Source: Thiomargarita sp.
GTDB lineage: Bacteria > Pseudomonadota > Gammaproteobacteria > Beggiatoales > Beggiatoaceae
NCBI GenBank assembly: GCA_020721025.1
Contig: DYNO01000030.1
Coordinates: 1-23,034 of the forward strand
DNA: 23,034 nt
Direction of reading: 5' to 3'
Positions 9,243 to 17,105 of the stretch are shown here, one piece after another. Every line of letters starts with the position of its first letter. The first letter of the stretch is position 1. The notes beneath the pieces are model-generated. The model saw only the letters and a list, made by a program, of their open reading frames with translations, did not search any database and was not told where the DNA came from. A program made the position numbers and the translations under genes.

Positions 9243-9377
9243 CAATTTTATTCTTCAGTGGTGAATTTTTCGCTAATGAATTGATATTTAAACGAAATTT
9301 AAAAGCTGTTTGCAACTTGTCAAACTGAAACCAAAATAAAACGAGTCAAACGATCTGAACATGGTTAAAAATTATTT

Positions 9378-10436
9378 TCATTGTTGCAACGATTTATCTG
9401 CATCCTGATTTTCTATTAATAATTCAATTTGTTGCCATATCTGACGCACCGACAAACTGCCGTAACACGGGGGAAAAATTGCAGAATCTTCCGGATAACG
9501 GCATTTTTTACGAAAACAGGGTGAACAAGCAAAATTTGTTAAAACATGAGTTTGTTTGAGGTGATAGGTGCCGGTGCGTTGGGGCGAGGTCGAACTGTAA
9601 ATCGTGACGCTAGGAATCGCCAAGGCGGCGGCTAAATGCGCTAAACCGGTATCGACTCCTACCACTGCGCGAGCTTGCAGCAATTCTGTCGCAAGATGGC
9701 GTAAATTACTTTTATTTATCAAACTGATCTGCGAGGAAAGTGTCGCAATTCGTTGGGCACGGTCAAATTCTTCGCCAGAACCCCATGGAAGACGAATTTC
9801 AAATCCCGCACTGATCGCTTGTCGGGCTAATTCAAACCACATAGATTCTGGAAGTTGTTTGGTGCGCCATGTGGTGCCATGCAGAAAGATTAAAGTGTTT
9901 GATTTTCTTGTTAAATTTTGGAAATTCGCTGCGATACCATAGTCTAAGGGCAGTTGTTCTAATGAATAATTTAATACCTTTGCGAATAATTGTCGAATTC
10001 GTTCTACTGCATGTTGTTGTTTATCAATGAAATAACGGTGTTGATAATTCCAACTTGCCCAAGATTCTCGCGCCGAATATTTGTCCAATCCACAACGCAC
10101 CCCCATCGCCCAACGGCTTAACCAAGCACTTTTTAATAAACCTTGTGCATCAATGATGTAGTCGTAATTTTGCTGTTGTAACTGTTGGATAAAGTGCTGC
10201 CATTCGCCACTTCGCCATGCTTGATAAGGGTGTTTTCGCCACCGCCGCAAAGCGACTGGAATCAATCGTCTAACTGCTTGATGCCATTGAGGAATTTCAC
10301 TGAAATTTTCTTCCACCACCCAGTCGAAGCGAATTTGTGGATGACGAGTGTATGCGTCGGTGAGCGCGGGCAAGGTATGAATGACATCACCAAGAGAAGA
10401 AGTCTTAATAATCAGAATGTTAGTAGAGGTGGACAT
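9378..10436 (-). CDS. waaC: lipopolysaccharide heptosyltransferase I (WaaC-type, GT9)
   Basis: 352 residues. WaaC transfers the first L-glycero-D-manno-heptose from ADP-heptose onto Kdo of lipid A-Kdo at the cytoplasmic face of the inner membrane. The N-terminal motif 'IIKTSSLGDVIHTLPAL' contains the conserved Lys11 and catalytic-type Asp17. It is followed by the WaaC-characteristic 'FDWVVEENFSEIPQWHQAV..LIPVALRRWRK', then 'DAQGLLKSA'. The C-terminal nucleotide-sugar site reads 'LHGTTWRTKQLPESMW' and 'GVDTGLAHLAAAL' (Asp262). It is somewhat longer than E. coli WaaC and carries a cysteine cluster near the C-terminus ('CSPCFRKKC...PPC') more familiar from WaaF-like heptosyltransferases. No strong Shine-Dalgarno is visible, but the N-terminus aligns directly with the family. 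No other LPS-core genes adjoin it. Confidence 0.92.
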   Translation of the reverse strand: MSTSTNILIIKTSSLGDVIHTLPALTDAYTRHPQIRFDWVVEENFSEIPQWHQAVRRLIPVALRRWRKHPYQAWRSGEWQHFIQQLQQQNYDYIIDAQGLLKSAWLSRWAMGVRCGLDKYSARESWASWNYQHRYFIDKQQHAVERIRQLFAKVLNYSLEQLPLDYGIAANFQNLTRKSNTLIFLHGTTWRTKQLPESMWFELARQAISAGFEIRLPWGSGEEFDRAQRIATLSSQISLINKSNLRHLATELLQARAVVGVDTGLAHLAAALAIPSVTIYSSTSPQRTGTYHLKQTHVLTNFACSPCFRKKCRYPEDSAIFPPCYGSLSVRQIWQQIELLIENQDADKSLQQ

Positions 10437-10477
10437 GTTGGACAGGAAAGTTTTTTACAGAGGATTTTTGAATCATA

Positions 10478-10515
10478 CAGCCCAAAATGTATTTTAGTTT
10501 CATACAGTTGGGCTG
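10478..10515. repeat. 8-bp inverted repeat between TerB-like gene and waaC
   Basis: CAGCCCAA (10478-10485) pairs perfectly with TTGGGCTG (10508-10515) around a 22-base loop. It lies 12 bases past the stop of the small TerB-like gene and 42 bases before the waaC start. It could be a weak terminator or a regulatory hairpin; no run of T follows on the minus strand. The loop contains a motif also found upstream of moaC. Confidence 0.4.
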
Positions 10516-10526
10516 ATAACGTGAGT

Positions 10527-10745
10527 TTATTCACCCGTCGCAGCTTTTTCACAATCTGCAATCAAGTCATCTAGGGCTTTGACACTGCTTTTTGCTTCGG
10601 CTTTTAATTCGTGTAAAAACTTCAATTCGCTTTGGGAAATATGAGAATCTGCAAAGAATTCATCTCGCAGGATTTTAACTTCTTTTTCGCTCACATGTCC
10701 ATCAGTTAAAGCGAATGCTTTCGAGACTTTACGCCAATCTGCCAT
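10527..10745 (-). CDS. small TerB-like acidic helical protein
   Basis: 72 residues, highly charged and predicted all-helical: 'MADWRKVSKAFALTDGHVSEKEVKILRDEFFAD', then 'HISQSELKFLHELKAEAKS'. The pattern of two short helical hairpins with 'DG.(V/I)...E..(I/L)L..E' resembles the N-terminal part of TerB-type (tellurite-resistance B-like) domains, which use such acidic loops for metal contact. This one is only about half the usual TerB length. A very strong Shine-Dalgarno (CGGAGG at 10750-10755, 4 bases from the ATG) supports real translation. Function unknown; no other ter genes are nearby. Confidence 0.75.
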   Translation of the reverse strand: MADWRKVSKAFALTDGHVSEKEVKILRDEFFADSHISQSELKFLHELKAEAKSSVKALDDLIADCEKAATGE

Positions 10746-11109
10746 ACAACCTCCGGGAAATTTAATTTAGGTTTTGAGAAGATATTAGGGATAATGGGAC
10801 AACCGATCTGCACAGCTTGTTATCATTACTTGTAAAATCAATTCGTTGCAAAATTGCAATTGAGTTCGATAACTGATTGAAATTAAAATAAGATTTTAAA
10901 TTCATCGAAACTATCAAGGACTAAGTTAGAAAGATTCCGATAAATTTTACGTTATCCTAAAAAATATCACATCATCATAATTTTAACAGCATTGCGCATT
11001 TATCACAATAGAAGTCCCAATTGTGCCAGCAATTCTCAGCATGAAAATAATATCTATTCAGTTGGTTGTAAATTTTGGAAGATCATCAATGAAAAATTAT
11101 CTTTCCAGT
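10746..11109. other. 364-bp AT-rich intergenic region
   Basis: No gene seen. It holds the Shine-Dalgarno and presumably the promoter of the TerB-like gene. It also has a perfect 10-bp palindrome AATTGCAATT (10852-10861) and a 6-bp hairpin CACAAT/ATTGTG (11004-11009 with 11020-11025). The hairpin lies about 85 bases beyond the stop of the fusion-protein gene and could mark the end of its transcript, but lacks a T run. Confidence 0.5.
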
Positions 11110-12558
11110 TCATGTTTGATCTTGTTCTGCGACCCAGGCGCGTTTGGTAAAACATGCCCAGCCTGCGTGGCACAACCAACCCATATCTCGCAAAAAAGTG
11201 CGGCGTTTCGCATACCAGATTTCAACCAAATACCTTTCTTCGGCGGAGGTAGTGACGCTCAATTGGGCGGGGCTGATCAATCCGATGGGGGGGTGAGTGT
11301 GCGAATTTGTCATAATGACCGATACGGAGGTTAATTCGGGCGAAATGCCAATTAAACGCAGTTTTCCCCAAATCACGGCAAATAGACGGGGCAAATAACG
11401 CAGTAATGGAATGGAGGTTGCCCACTCCCAGCTTTCAAATTCACTCGGATAGAATTGTCCAAATTTGGATTTAACCGATTGATTATCTGCTAAAATTACT
11501 TTTTTAATCGGGTGCTGTGGATTTTCTCGTAGGGCAACCAAGGGGGCAATGAACCACAATGGCAATGATAAAATGACCAAGACCACTGCCAAACCACGAT
11601 GCAATAATCCTTCGACCGATTCGTGCAAACAATGTTGAGATAAATCGCGTAATTGAGCATTCGCTTCATGAGTGATTGCGCCGGTATGAATGTCAACTAT
11701 CGTATCTCCCCACACAATTAAGTTTTCTAGGGTTAGATTTTTGCCGAGATAAGTATCAGATAAGACGATGGTATTGCGCAATAAAGTATTTGATTCAATA
11801 ACAACATAGGGATGAATTACTGAATTTTCTAATACTACAGAGGGATGAAGATGACAATGATTTGCCACCAAACCGACCGAGTGTGGCGCGGGTGCTTGAC
11901 TGCATCGCCCAACGTAGAGTTTTGGATGATTTGGCAGTTGTAAGCAAGGAATGACCATTCTTGGAAATTTTTGTTGCATAACATCCAGATTTGCTTGATG
12001 ATAGCTGAGGAGAGAATCTAATCTAGCAAAGTTACCTTCGATCTCAACAGTGACATGCGGTGGGGCAATTTCTGGTGCATTCCATGCCAATAAATTTGCC
12101 GCGGCGAGCCAATCTGCTTGAGGACGGCGAATCAGCAGCAATTGTCCATCTTGTTCATTGAGTTGGGCGGCGATAATGGGTTCGGCGAGGTTGGTTGTTT
12201 TATTGAGAAATTCTCTCAAGCGGATGTCCCGCAACACGTCCCCTCGTAGCATCAAGTATTCAGTGTCTTGCAACGAGTCGCCCAAACGTCGCAAAATATC
12301 CGCGGGCAATTCCTGACCTCGACCCAGCACGTAGTGGATTTTGATGCCCCAACGGTCGCCATTTTGGAGCGTTTGCTTAACTTGATCGGCAAATTCAGCT
12401 ATCACTAACCAAATTTCTTCGATTTTTTGACTGACCAATGAGTCTAATATGTGTTCTAACAGTGGTTTACCGGCTATCGGAAGCAATCCTACGCATGTTT
12501 TTAGGGTTAGGGGGCGCAATTCTTGACCATCTCGATCCGCAAAAATGATGACTTTCAT
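11110..12558 (-). CDS. degenerate nucleotidyltransferase / beta-helix / sugar-transferase-like fusion
   Basis: 482 residues from the ATG at 12558, which begins 'MKVIIFADRDGQELRPLT', the normal start of sugar-nucleotidyltransferases. The frame stays open 318 bases further upstream, but that part is the inverted-repeat element and unlikely coding. Residues 1-200 align by eye with NTP_transferase, but the signature GG.GTR is replaced (A-D-R-D-G-Q-E) and the usual KP before LLP is VG. A left-handed beta-helix (hexapeptide repeats, about 225-290) follows. A transmembrane segment lies at about 321-343. The C-terminal region (about 385-470) resembles Bac_transf phosphoglycosyl transferases: 'LPRLFAVIWGKLRLIGISPE', 'PPIGLISPAQL', and 'EERYLVEIWYAKRRTFLRDMGWL'. 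The Asp-Glu dyad expected before 'LPRL' reads R-Y. Both enzyme parts may be inactive. Role probably in envelope polysaccharide; inferred. Confidence 0.75.
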   Translation of the reverse strand: MKVIIFADRDGQELRPLTLKTCVGLLPIAGKPLLEHILDSLVSQKIEEIWLVIAEFADQVKQTLQNGDRWGIKIHYVLGRGQELPADILRRLGDSLQDTEYLMLRGDVLRDIRLREFLNKTTNLAEPIIAAQLNEQDGQLLLIRRPQADWLAAANLLAWNAPEIAPPHVTVEIEGNFARLDSLLSYHQANLDVMQQKFPRMVIPCLQLPNHPKLYVGRCSQAPAPHSVGLVANHCHLHPSVVLENSVIHPYVVIESNTLLRNTIVLSDTYLGKNLTLENLIVWGDTIVDIHTGAITHEANAQLRDLSQHCLHESVEGLLHRGLAVVLVILSLPLWFIAPLVALRENPQHPIKKVILADNQSVKSKFGQFYPSEFESWEWATSIPLLRYLPRLFAVIWGKLRLIGISPELTSVSVIMTNSHTHPPIGLISPAQLSVTTSAEERYLVEIWYAKRRTFLRDMGWLCHAGWACFTKRAWVAEQDQT

Positions 12559-12690
12559 TATGGTTCCATTGAATTTGACTTGGGTACTCAAAGCCATTGA
12601 CTTAAGGAAAAATAGGCAAAAACTGATGTTATTCAAGAACTCAAATTCAAACAACGATATTTTACCAAACACGGTCATAATGAGAAATAA

Positions 12691-12866
12691 TTTCAAATAA
12701 AACAAAGAGATTTTCGTTCCAATGCGCTGAGGCTGTAAAAGAACTCCCAAAATTGACAATTTTTTTACTTGTAAGTTGTTGATTTTACATAACCGAAAAT
12801 CCAAAAAATGAGGTTCTTTTACAGCCTCGTCGCGTTGGAACGAGTAACTATTTGTTTTATTTAAAA
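12691..12866. repeat. 176-bp MITE-like element with 54-bp inverted repeats
   Basis: The left arm 12691-12744 and the reverse complement of the right arm 12813-12866 match at 46 of 54 positions by direct comparison, including the blocks AAATAAAACAAA, TCGTTCCAA and GAGGCTGTAAAAGAAC. The 68-base centre is AT-rich and codes for nothing. Long imperfect terminal repeats around a tiny non-coding core are typical of miniature inverted-repeat transposable elements; the transcribed form would fold into one long hairpin. It occupies much of the 378-base gap between metY and the fusion-protein gene, ending 132 bases before that gene's ATG, so it could influence its expression. No clear target-site duplication is seen. 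Confidence 0.7.
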
Positions 12867-12936
12867 AATCTATCACATCGTCATATTGTTAAGTTGAATG
12901 GCTTTGCTGTCCAGAAAAGGGTGCCCCGCCCAATAA

Positions 12937-14211
12937 TTAACTCGCCGCTTGTAATGCTTGATGAATATCTTCTGCAATATCATCAATATGTTCCAATCCG
13001 ATAGACAAACGCACCATGTCCTCGCTCACGCCGGCTTTTGCCAATTCTTCCGCCGATAATTGACGATGGGTGGTTGTTGCGGGATGACATGCAAGTGAAC
13101 GGGCATCGCCAATATTGACCAAGCGCACCACCAGTTTCAACGCGTCGATAAATTTTGCGCCCGCTTCCCGCCCACCATTGATGCCAAAGCTCAAAATGCC
13201 AGAAGCCCGTCCGCCCATGTATTTGTCAACCAAGGGTTTACTTGGATTATCGCTCAGTCCGGCATAACGTACCCAAGCAACACTCGGATGTTTACGCAAT
13301 AATTCCGCCACTGCCAATGCGTTAGAACAAATTCGATCCATCCGCACGGCTAACGTTTCAATGCCTTGCAAAATAAAAAATGCGTTCATCGGAGACAATG
13401 CAGCCCCCATATTACGCAAAGGAACAACCCGCGCCCTTGCAATATACGCTGCCGCGCCAAAGGATTCGGTATAAGACACGCCGTGATAGGAGGGATCCGG
13501 GCGGGTTAATTGGGTAAATTTATCAACATGTTCCGCCCAAGGAAATTTGCCAGAATCCACAATCACCCCACCAATGCTATTTCCATGTCCACCCATGTAT
13601 TTTGTCAGCGAATGCACCACAATGTCTGCCCCGTGTTCAAATGGACGGCATAAATAGGGGCTAGGCACGGTATTGTCAACAATCAGCGGAATGCCATGAT
13701 GATGAGCCAGTTGCGCCAACGCGCCAAAATCAACCACATTTCCCAGAGGATTGCCGACAGATTCGCAGAAAATCGCCTTGGTTTTACCATCAATCAATTT
13801 TTCAAAACTGTTGGGATCACGGTAATCGGCAAAACGCACCTCAATTCCATACTGTGGCAAAGTATGGGCGAATAAATTGTAAGTGCCACCATACAATGTA
13901 CTGGAAGTGACGATATTATTACCCGTAGTCGTGATGGTCATGATTGCATAAGTGATTGCTGCCATGCCCGAAGCCAATGCCAACCCTGCAATTCCCCCTT
14001 CCATTGCAGCAACTCGCTTTTCTAACACGTCATTGGTGGGATTCATCATCCGAGTGTAAATATTACCCGCTACTTTTAAATCAAATAAGTCGGCTCCATG
14101 TTGAGTATTATCAAAGGCATACGAAGTCGTTTGATAGATTGGAACAGCAACAGCCTTAGTTGTCGCTTCGATATTGTAACCTGCGTGAATGGCGAGGGTT
14201 TCAATGTGCAT
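12937..14211 (-). CDS. metY: O-acetylhomoserine sulfhydrylase (aminocarboxypropyltransferase)
   Basis: 424 residues, the usual length for MetY. It is a PLP enzyme of the Cys/Met-metabolism family that makes homocysteine from O-acetylhomoserine and sulfide, a direct-sulfhydrylation route to methionine. Family landmarks are 'ETLAIHAGY' at the N-terminus, 'VPIYQTTSYAF', 'YTRMMNPTNDVLEKRVAAMEGG', 'LASGMAAI', the PLP lysine K204 in 'HSLTKYMGGHG', and the C-terminal 'LVVRLVNIGDARSLACHPATTTH' and 'RLSIGLEH'. The last motif and the overall length distinguish MetY from MetB/MetC. Transcribed apart from its neighbours (165 bases downstream of mutM). I looked for MetJ-type boxes or a SAM riboswitch in that spacer and saw none. 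Confidence 0.95.
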   Translation of the reverse strand: MHIETLAIHAGYNIEATTKAVAVPIYQTTSYAFDNTQHGADLFDLKVAGNIYTRMMNPTNDVLEKRVAAMEGGIAGLALASGMAAITYAIMTITTTGNNIVTSSTLYGGTYNLFAHTLPQYGIEVRFADYRDPNSFEKLIDGKTKAIFCESVGNPLGNVVDFGALAQLAHHHGIPLIVDNTVPSPYLCRPFEHGADIVVHSLTKYMGGHGNSIGGVIVDSGKFPWAEHVDKFTQLTRPDPSYHGVSYTESFGAAAYIARARVVPLRNMGAALSPMNAFFILQGIETLAVRMDRICSNALAVAELLRKHPSVAWVRYAGLSDNPSKPLVDKYMGGRASGILSFGINGGREAGAKFIDALKLVVRLVNIGDARSLACHPATTTHRQLSAEELAKAGVSEDMVRLSIGLEHIDDIAEDIHQALQAAS

Positions 14212-14376
14212 GAGTATGGGCTCTAAAATTGTGTGTGAGAATAGGATGAGGCAGTGACGCAGCAGTGAGGCAATTTCATCAACTATTTACTGAATTATTA
14301 TTTTAGACGATTTGCAACGACTTGGGTTTAATCATCCGAATCAAGCAAAATTTTCTGTCTGAAATAAACCATTAAG

Positions 14377-15192
14377 TTATACTTGACAATGGGGGCAAAA
14401 ATAACTCGCACGCTGGGCAATTTTAACCTGTTGAATGATTTCGCCACATTGCCTACACGCTTCGCCCGCCCTCCCATAAATCTTTAATTCTTGTTGAAAA
14501 TAACCGGCGTGACCTTCGCTGTCGGTGAAATCTTTGAGTGTGGTGCCGCCCTTGGCAATTGCTATCGTTAGAATTTGTTGAATCATCGCGCCAAATCGTT
14601 CAAATTCTTCCAAACTGATTGAATTCACCGAACGCAAGGGATGAATTCCGGCTGAAAATAATGATTCATTGGCATAAATATTCCCTACACCCACCACAAT
14701 CTGACTGTCCATGATGAACTTTTTGACTGCGATATTTTTTCTATGAGCCAGATTGAACAAATCTTCACCAAGTGCATCATTTTCTAACGGTTCGATGCCC
14801 AAATTCGCCAGTAAGGGATGGTGTGCTACCGGCTCAATCGTCCATAAAATGCAGCCAAAGCGACGCGGATCGTGGTAACGCAGACATTGCTGATTGTCAA
14901 AAATAAAATCGACATGATCATGTTTTTTCAACGGTTCTTCAGGATGGACGATCAATAATCTGCCCGACATTCCCAAATGAATCAATAAGTGTCCTAAAGT
15001 ACATTTTAGCAATAAATATTTGCCGCGCCGCGTCACCGTTTCTACCCGCTGTCCCGGCAAAATTATCGCAAGTTGTTCGGGGACTTCCCAACGCAGGCGG
15101 CATTCTCGCAGCTTCACTTGTTGAATAATCTGATTTTCAATATGCGCGGCAATCCCGTGTTTGACAGTTTCGACTTCGGGTAATTCTGGCAT
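14377..15192 (-). CDS. mutM: formamidopyrimidine-DNA glycosylase (Fpg)
   Basis: 271 residues from the ATG at 15192, chosen because the mature enzyme must begin with Pro: 'MPELPEVETVK'. A longer in-frame extension (12 residues) is rejected for that reason. The enzyme excises 8-oxoguanine and formamidopyrimidines from DNA using the N-terminal Pro2 and Glu3. Other family features are Lys58 in 'RRGKYLLL', 'HLGMSGRL', 'DPRRFG', 'VGNIYANESLF' (helix-two-turn-helix), 'GGTTLKDF' and the C-terminal zinc finger 'C-R-Q-C ... C-P-H-C'. All catalytic and zinc ligands are present, so it should be active. It lies 80 bases downstream of the metal-binding domain gene, on the same strand. Confidence 0.97.
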   Translation of the reverse strand: MPELPEVETVKHGIAAHIENQIIQQVKLRECRLRWEVPEQLAIILPGQRVETVTRRGKYLLLKCTLGHLLIHLGMSGRLLIVHPEEPLKKHDHVDFIFDNQQCLRYHDPRRFGCILWTIEPVAHHPLLANLGIEPLENDALGEDLFNLAHRKNIAVKKFIMDSQIVVGVGNIYANESLFSAGIHPLRSVNSISLEEFERFGAMIQQILTIAIAKGGTTLKDFTDSEGHAGYFQQELKIYGRAGEACRQCGEIIQQVKIAQRASYFCPHCQV

Positions 15193-15272
15193 GAGATGAA
15201 TTGAGATAGCAAAAATTGGCGCGATCAACGGGAACTTGATTGATCACGTCAAAGGGTAGAAAGGATTTTAAA

Positions 15273-15566
15273 TCAATGCGTTGCTTTGTCAATGCGACCG
15301 ATTGCACAACTGACCACCGAAGTGGCTTTTGCCTTGAATGAAGATATCCCGCTGACGGAGCCTTTTTCTGGATAACCAAGTGATAACAATGTCTTAATGA
15401 GTTCATCCCGCTGTAAATTTTCGCCCGCCACCGTCACCCTGCCTTCTTCGACATCAATCACAACCGATTGAATATTCGGAATTTTATTCAAATTATTTTC
15501 AATGGTGCGAGCACATCCACCACATTTGATATTTTCGACCGCGATAATTTCTTGCATGATCATCAT
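15273..15566 (-). CDS. heavy-metal-associated (HMA) domain protein, CopZ-like
   Basis: 97 residues. An HMA fold (about 4-70) is recognisable: 'MQEIIAVENIKCGGCARTIENNLNKIPNIQSVVIDVEEGRVTV' has the metal-binding C-x-x-C as C15-G-G-C18, and 'LIKTLLSLGYPEKGS' forms the last helix. Such proteins carry Cu(I) or similar soft metals to P-type ATPases or regulators. The usual GMTC.SC loop is changed to IKCGGC. An extra C-terminal tail of about 25 residues contains a further Cys ('VVSCAIG'). Three closely spaced ATGs (15566, 15563, 15557) are possible starts. It follows moeA by only 23 bases and is probably cotranscribed with it; no metal ATPase is adjacent. Confidence 0.88.
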   Translation of the reverse strand: MMIMQEIIAVENIKCGGCARTIENNLNKIPNIQSVVIDVEEGRVTVAGENLQRDELIKTLLSLGYPEKGSVSGISSFKAKATSVVSCAIGRIDKATH

Positions 15567-15589
15567 CCGAGCAATGGAAAAATTTCAGT

Positions 15590-16858
15590 TTACATCAATC
15601 CGGCAAACGGTTGTACTTCAACCCACTCGCCTTGTTCAATTGTCGTTTGTTCCGCGTTGAGCCAAATAAAACAATTCGATTCCGTCATCGAGCGCAAAAT
15701 ATGCGACCCTTGCGAACCCGAACTTTGCACTGTCCATTCGCCTTGAGCATCTTGTGCCAAAATGCCGCGTTGAAACTCAGCACGCCCTTTTTTCTTTTTC
15801 AATTTGGAGACACAACGGGCTTTCATGACTCGAAATTGTGTCGGATCATTGAGTTGACCTTGCATCTGACGTAATGCCGGTTGGACAATTTGGTAAAAAG
15901 TGACCATCAGTGATACTGGATTGCCGGGTAAGCCAAAAAAGGTCATGTTTTTCACTTTACCGAATGCGACCGGATGTCCCGGTTTCATCGCAATCCGCCA
16001 AAAATTAACTTCGCCAACTTGTTGTAAAATCTCTTTAATAAAATCTGCTTCCCCAACAGATACGCCACCAGAAGTGATTAACACATCAGCATTGTCCGCG
16101 GCTTCTAAAAGTGCTTGTTGCAATTGTTCTGGTACGTCAGGTATCAAGCCCATGTCAATGATATCAAGGTTTAAGCGCGCCAACATGCCATAAAGCGAAT
16201 AGCGGTTGCTGTCGTAAATTTGTCCTTGCTGCAATATTTCGCCAATGGAGCGTAATTCGTCCCCGCTGGAAAAAAATGCAACCCGTAACCGCCGTTTGAC
16301 TCGCACTTCGTCAATACCCAATGAAGCCAGTAATCCTAAATCTGGGGGAAGAATCACGCGTCCGGGCTGCAATACCACTTGCCCAATTTGTAAATCTTCA
16401 CCCGCGAATCGCACATTTTGCCCAGCTTGGTGTTCAGCGGTGTTAAATTTCATGCTGTCCGCTGTGGCTTCAACGTGTTCTTGCATGATAACGGTGTCTG
16501 TGCCTTCGGGAATCACTGCACCGGTCATAATTCTTGTACATTCATCGACTTGTACAACTCCTTCAAATGGACGACCCGCCCACGCTGTGCCAATCACACG
16601 CAGCGTTTTCACGGTTTTGTCCAACGCTTGCGAGTGAATTGCATAGCCATCCATTGAGGAGTTATTGTATGCAGATACTTGAATGGGCGAAGTTATTTCT
16701 TGTGCTAACACCCGTCCTAAACTATTGCGTAGGGCAAGTTTTTCGGTGCTTTGAATCACGGGGACAGTTGTCATGATTTGAGCGAGGGCTTGTGGCACAG
16801 TGAGAGAGTGGGATTCTGCGTCGGCGCAACATGCTTGATGAGCAATTGTCTGAGTCAT
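15590..16858 (-). CDS. moeA: molybdopterin molybdenumtransferase MoeA
   Basis: 422 residues, normal for MoeA, which inserts molybdate into adenylylated molybdopterin in the final step of Mo-cofactor synthesis. Motifs are 'LGRVLAQEITSPIQVSAYNNSSMDGYAI' (about 47-74), 'RIMTGAVIPEGTDTVIMQE', 'SSGDEL', 'QIYDSNRYSLYGML', 'ITSGGVSVGEADFIKEIL', 'MKPGHPVAFG' and 'FFGLPGNPVSLMVTF'. The C-terminal beta-barrel domain IV is complete. A short N-terminal leader with 'ACCADAE' precedes the first helix; a Cys pair there is a minor oddity. It lies downstream of moaC on the same strand across a 247-base spacer, and 23 bases upstream of the HMA gene. Confidence 0.96.
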   Translation of the reverse strand: MTQTIAHQACCADAESHSLTVPQALAQIMTTVPVIQSTEKLALRNSLGRVLAQEITSPIQVSAYNNSSMDGYAIHSQALDKTVKTLRVIGTAWAGRPFEGVVQVDECTRIMTGAVIPEGTDTVIMQEHVEATADSMKFNTAEHQAGQNVRFAGEDLQIGQVVLQPGRVILPPDLGLLASLGIDEVRVKRRLRVAFFSSGDELRSIGEILQQGQIYDSNRYSLYGMLARLNLDIIDMGLIPDVPEQLQQALLEAADNADVLITSGGVSVGEADFIKEILQQVGEVNFWRIAMKPGHPVAFGKVKNMTFFGLPGNPVSLMVTFYQIVQPALRQMQGQLNDPTQFRVMKARCVSKLKKKKGRAEFQRGILAQDAQGEWTVQSSGSQGSHILRSMTESNCFIWLNAEQTTIEQGEWVEVQPFAGLM

Positions 16859-16888
16859 ATTTAAAAACAGTAAGTTAGATGAAAGATG

Positions 16889-16904
16889 ACAGTTGTATAA
16901 CTGT
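16889..16904. promoter_or_regulatory. palindrome upstream of moeA (candidate operator)
   Basis: ACAGTT-GTAT-AACTGT, a 6-bp inverted repeat around 4 bases, ends 31 bases before the moeA ATG on the minus strand. It could be an operator or small hairpin in the 5' leader. No family of regulator is indicated by sequence alone. Confidence 0.25.
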
Positions 16905-17105
16905 GGTCAGTAAAAAGTGTCGGGGTTAGTTTCCTGTTAAGGAAGCGGTTAGGTTGGGTTGAATGTGCGATACCAAGGTTCAACTCGTGGAATTGAGTAG
17001 TCTGATGAATGCACGGAGCAAGCGTTCTTTGAATGAAGTATTAAGCGCGCGTAATTTTGAAGAGTTGCGTATTTTGGCAGTTACGCCGTGATGAGATATA
17101 AAAAC

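Noticed and set aside
11023..11334. Plus-strand open frame of 103 codons
   Set aside because: Mostly antisense to the 3' end of the fusion-protein gene, with no domain or ribosome site.
12559..12876. 106-codon N-terminal extension of the fusion protein
   Set aside because: The open frame runs through the inverted-repeat element and has no family similarity; the nucleotidyltransferase N-terminus begins exactly at the ATG at 12558.
14212..14376. Possible SAM riboswitch or MetJ sites ahead of metY
   Set aside because: No AGACGTCT-like boxes or recognisable riboswitch core by eye; a covariance-model search would be needed to exclude it fully.
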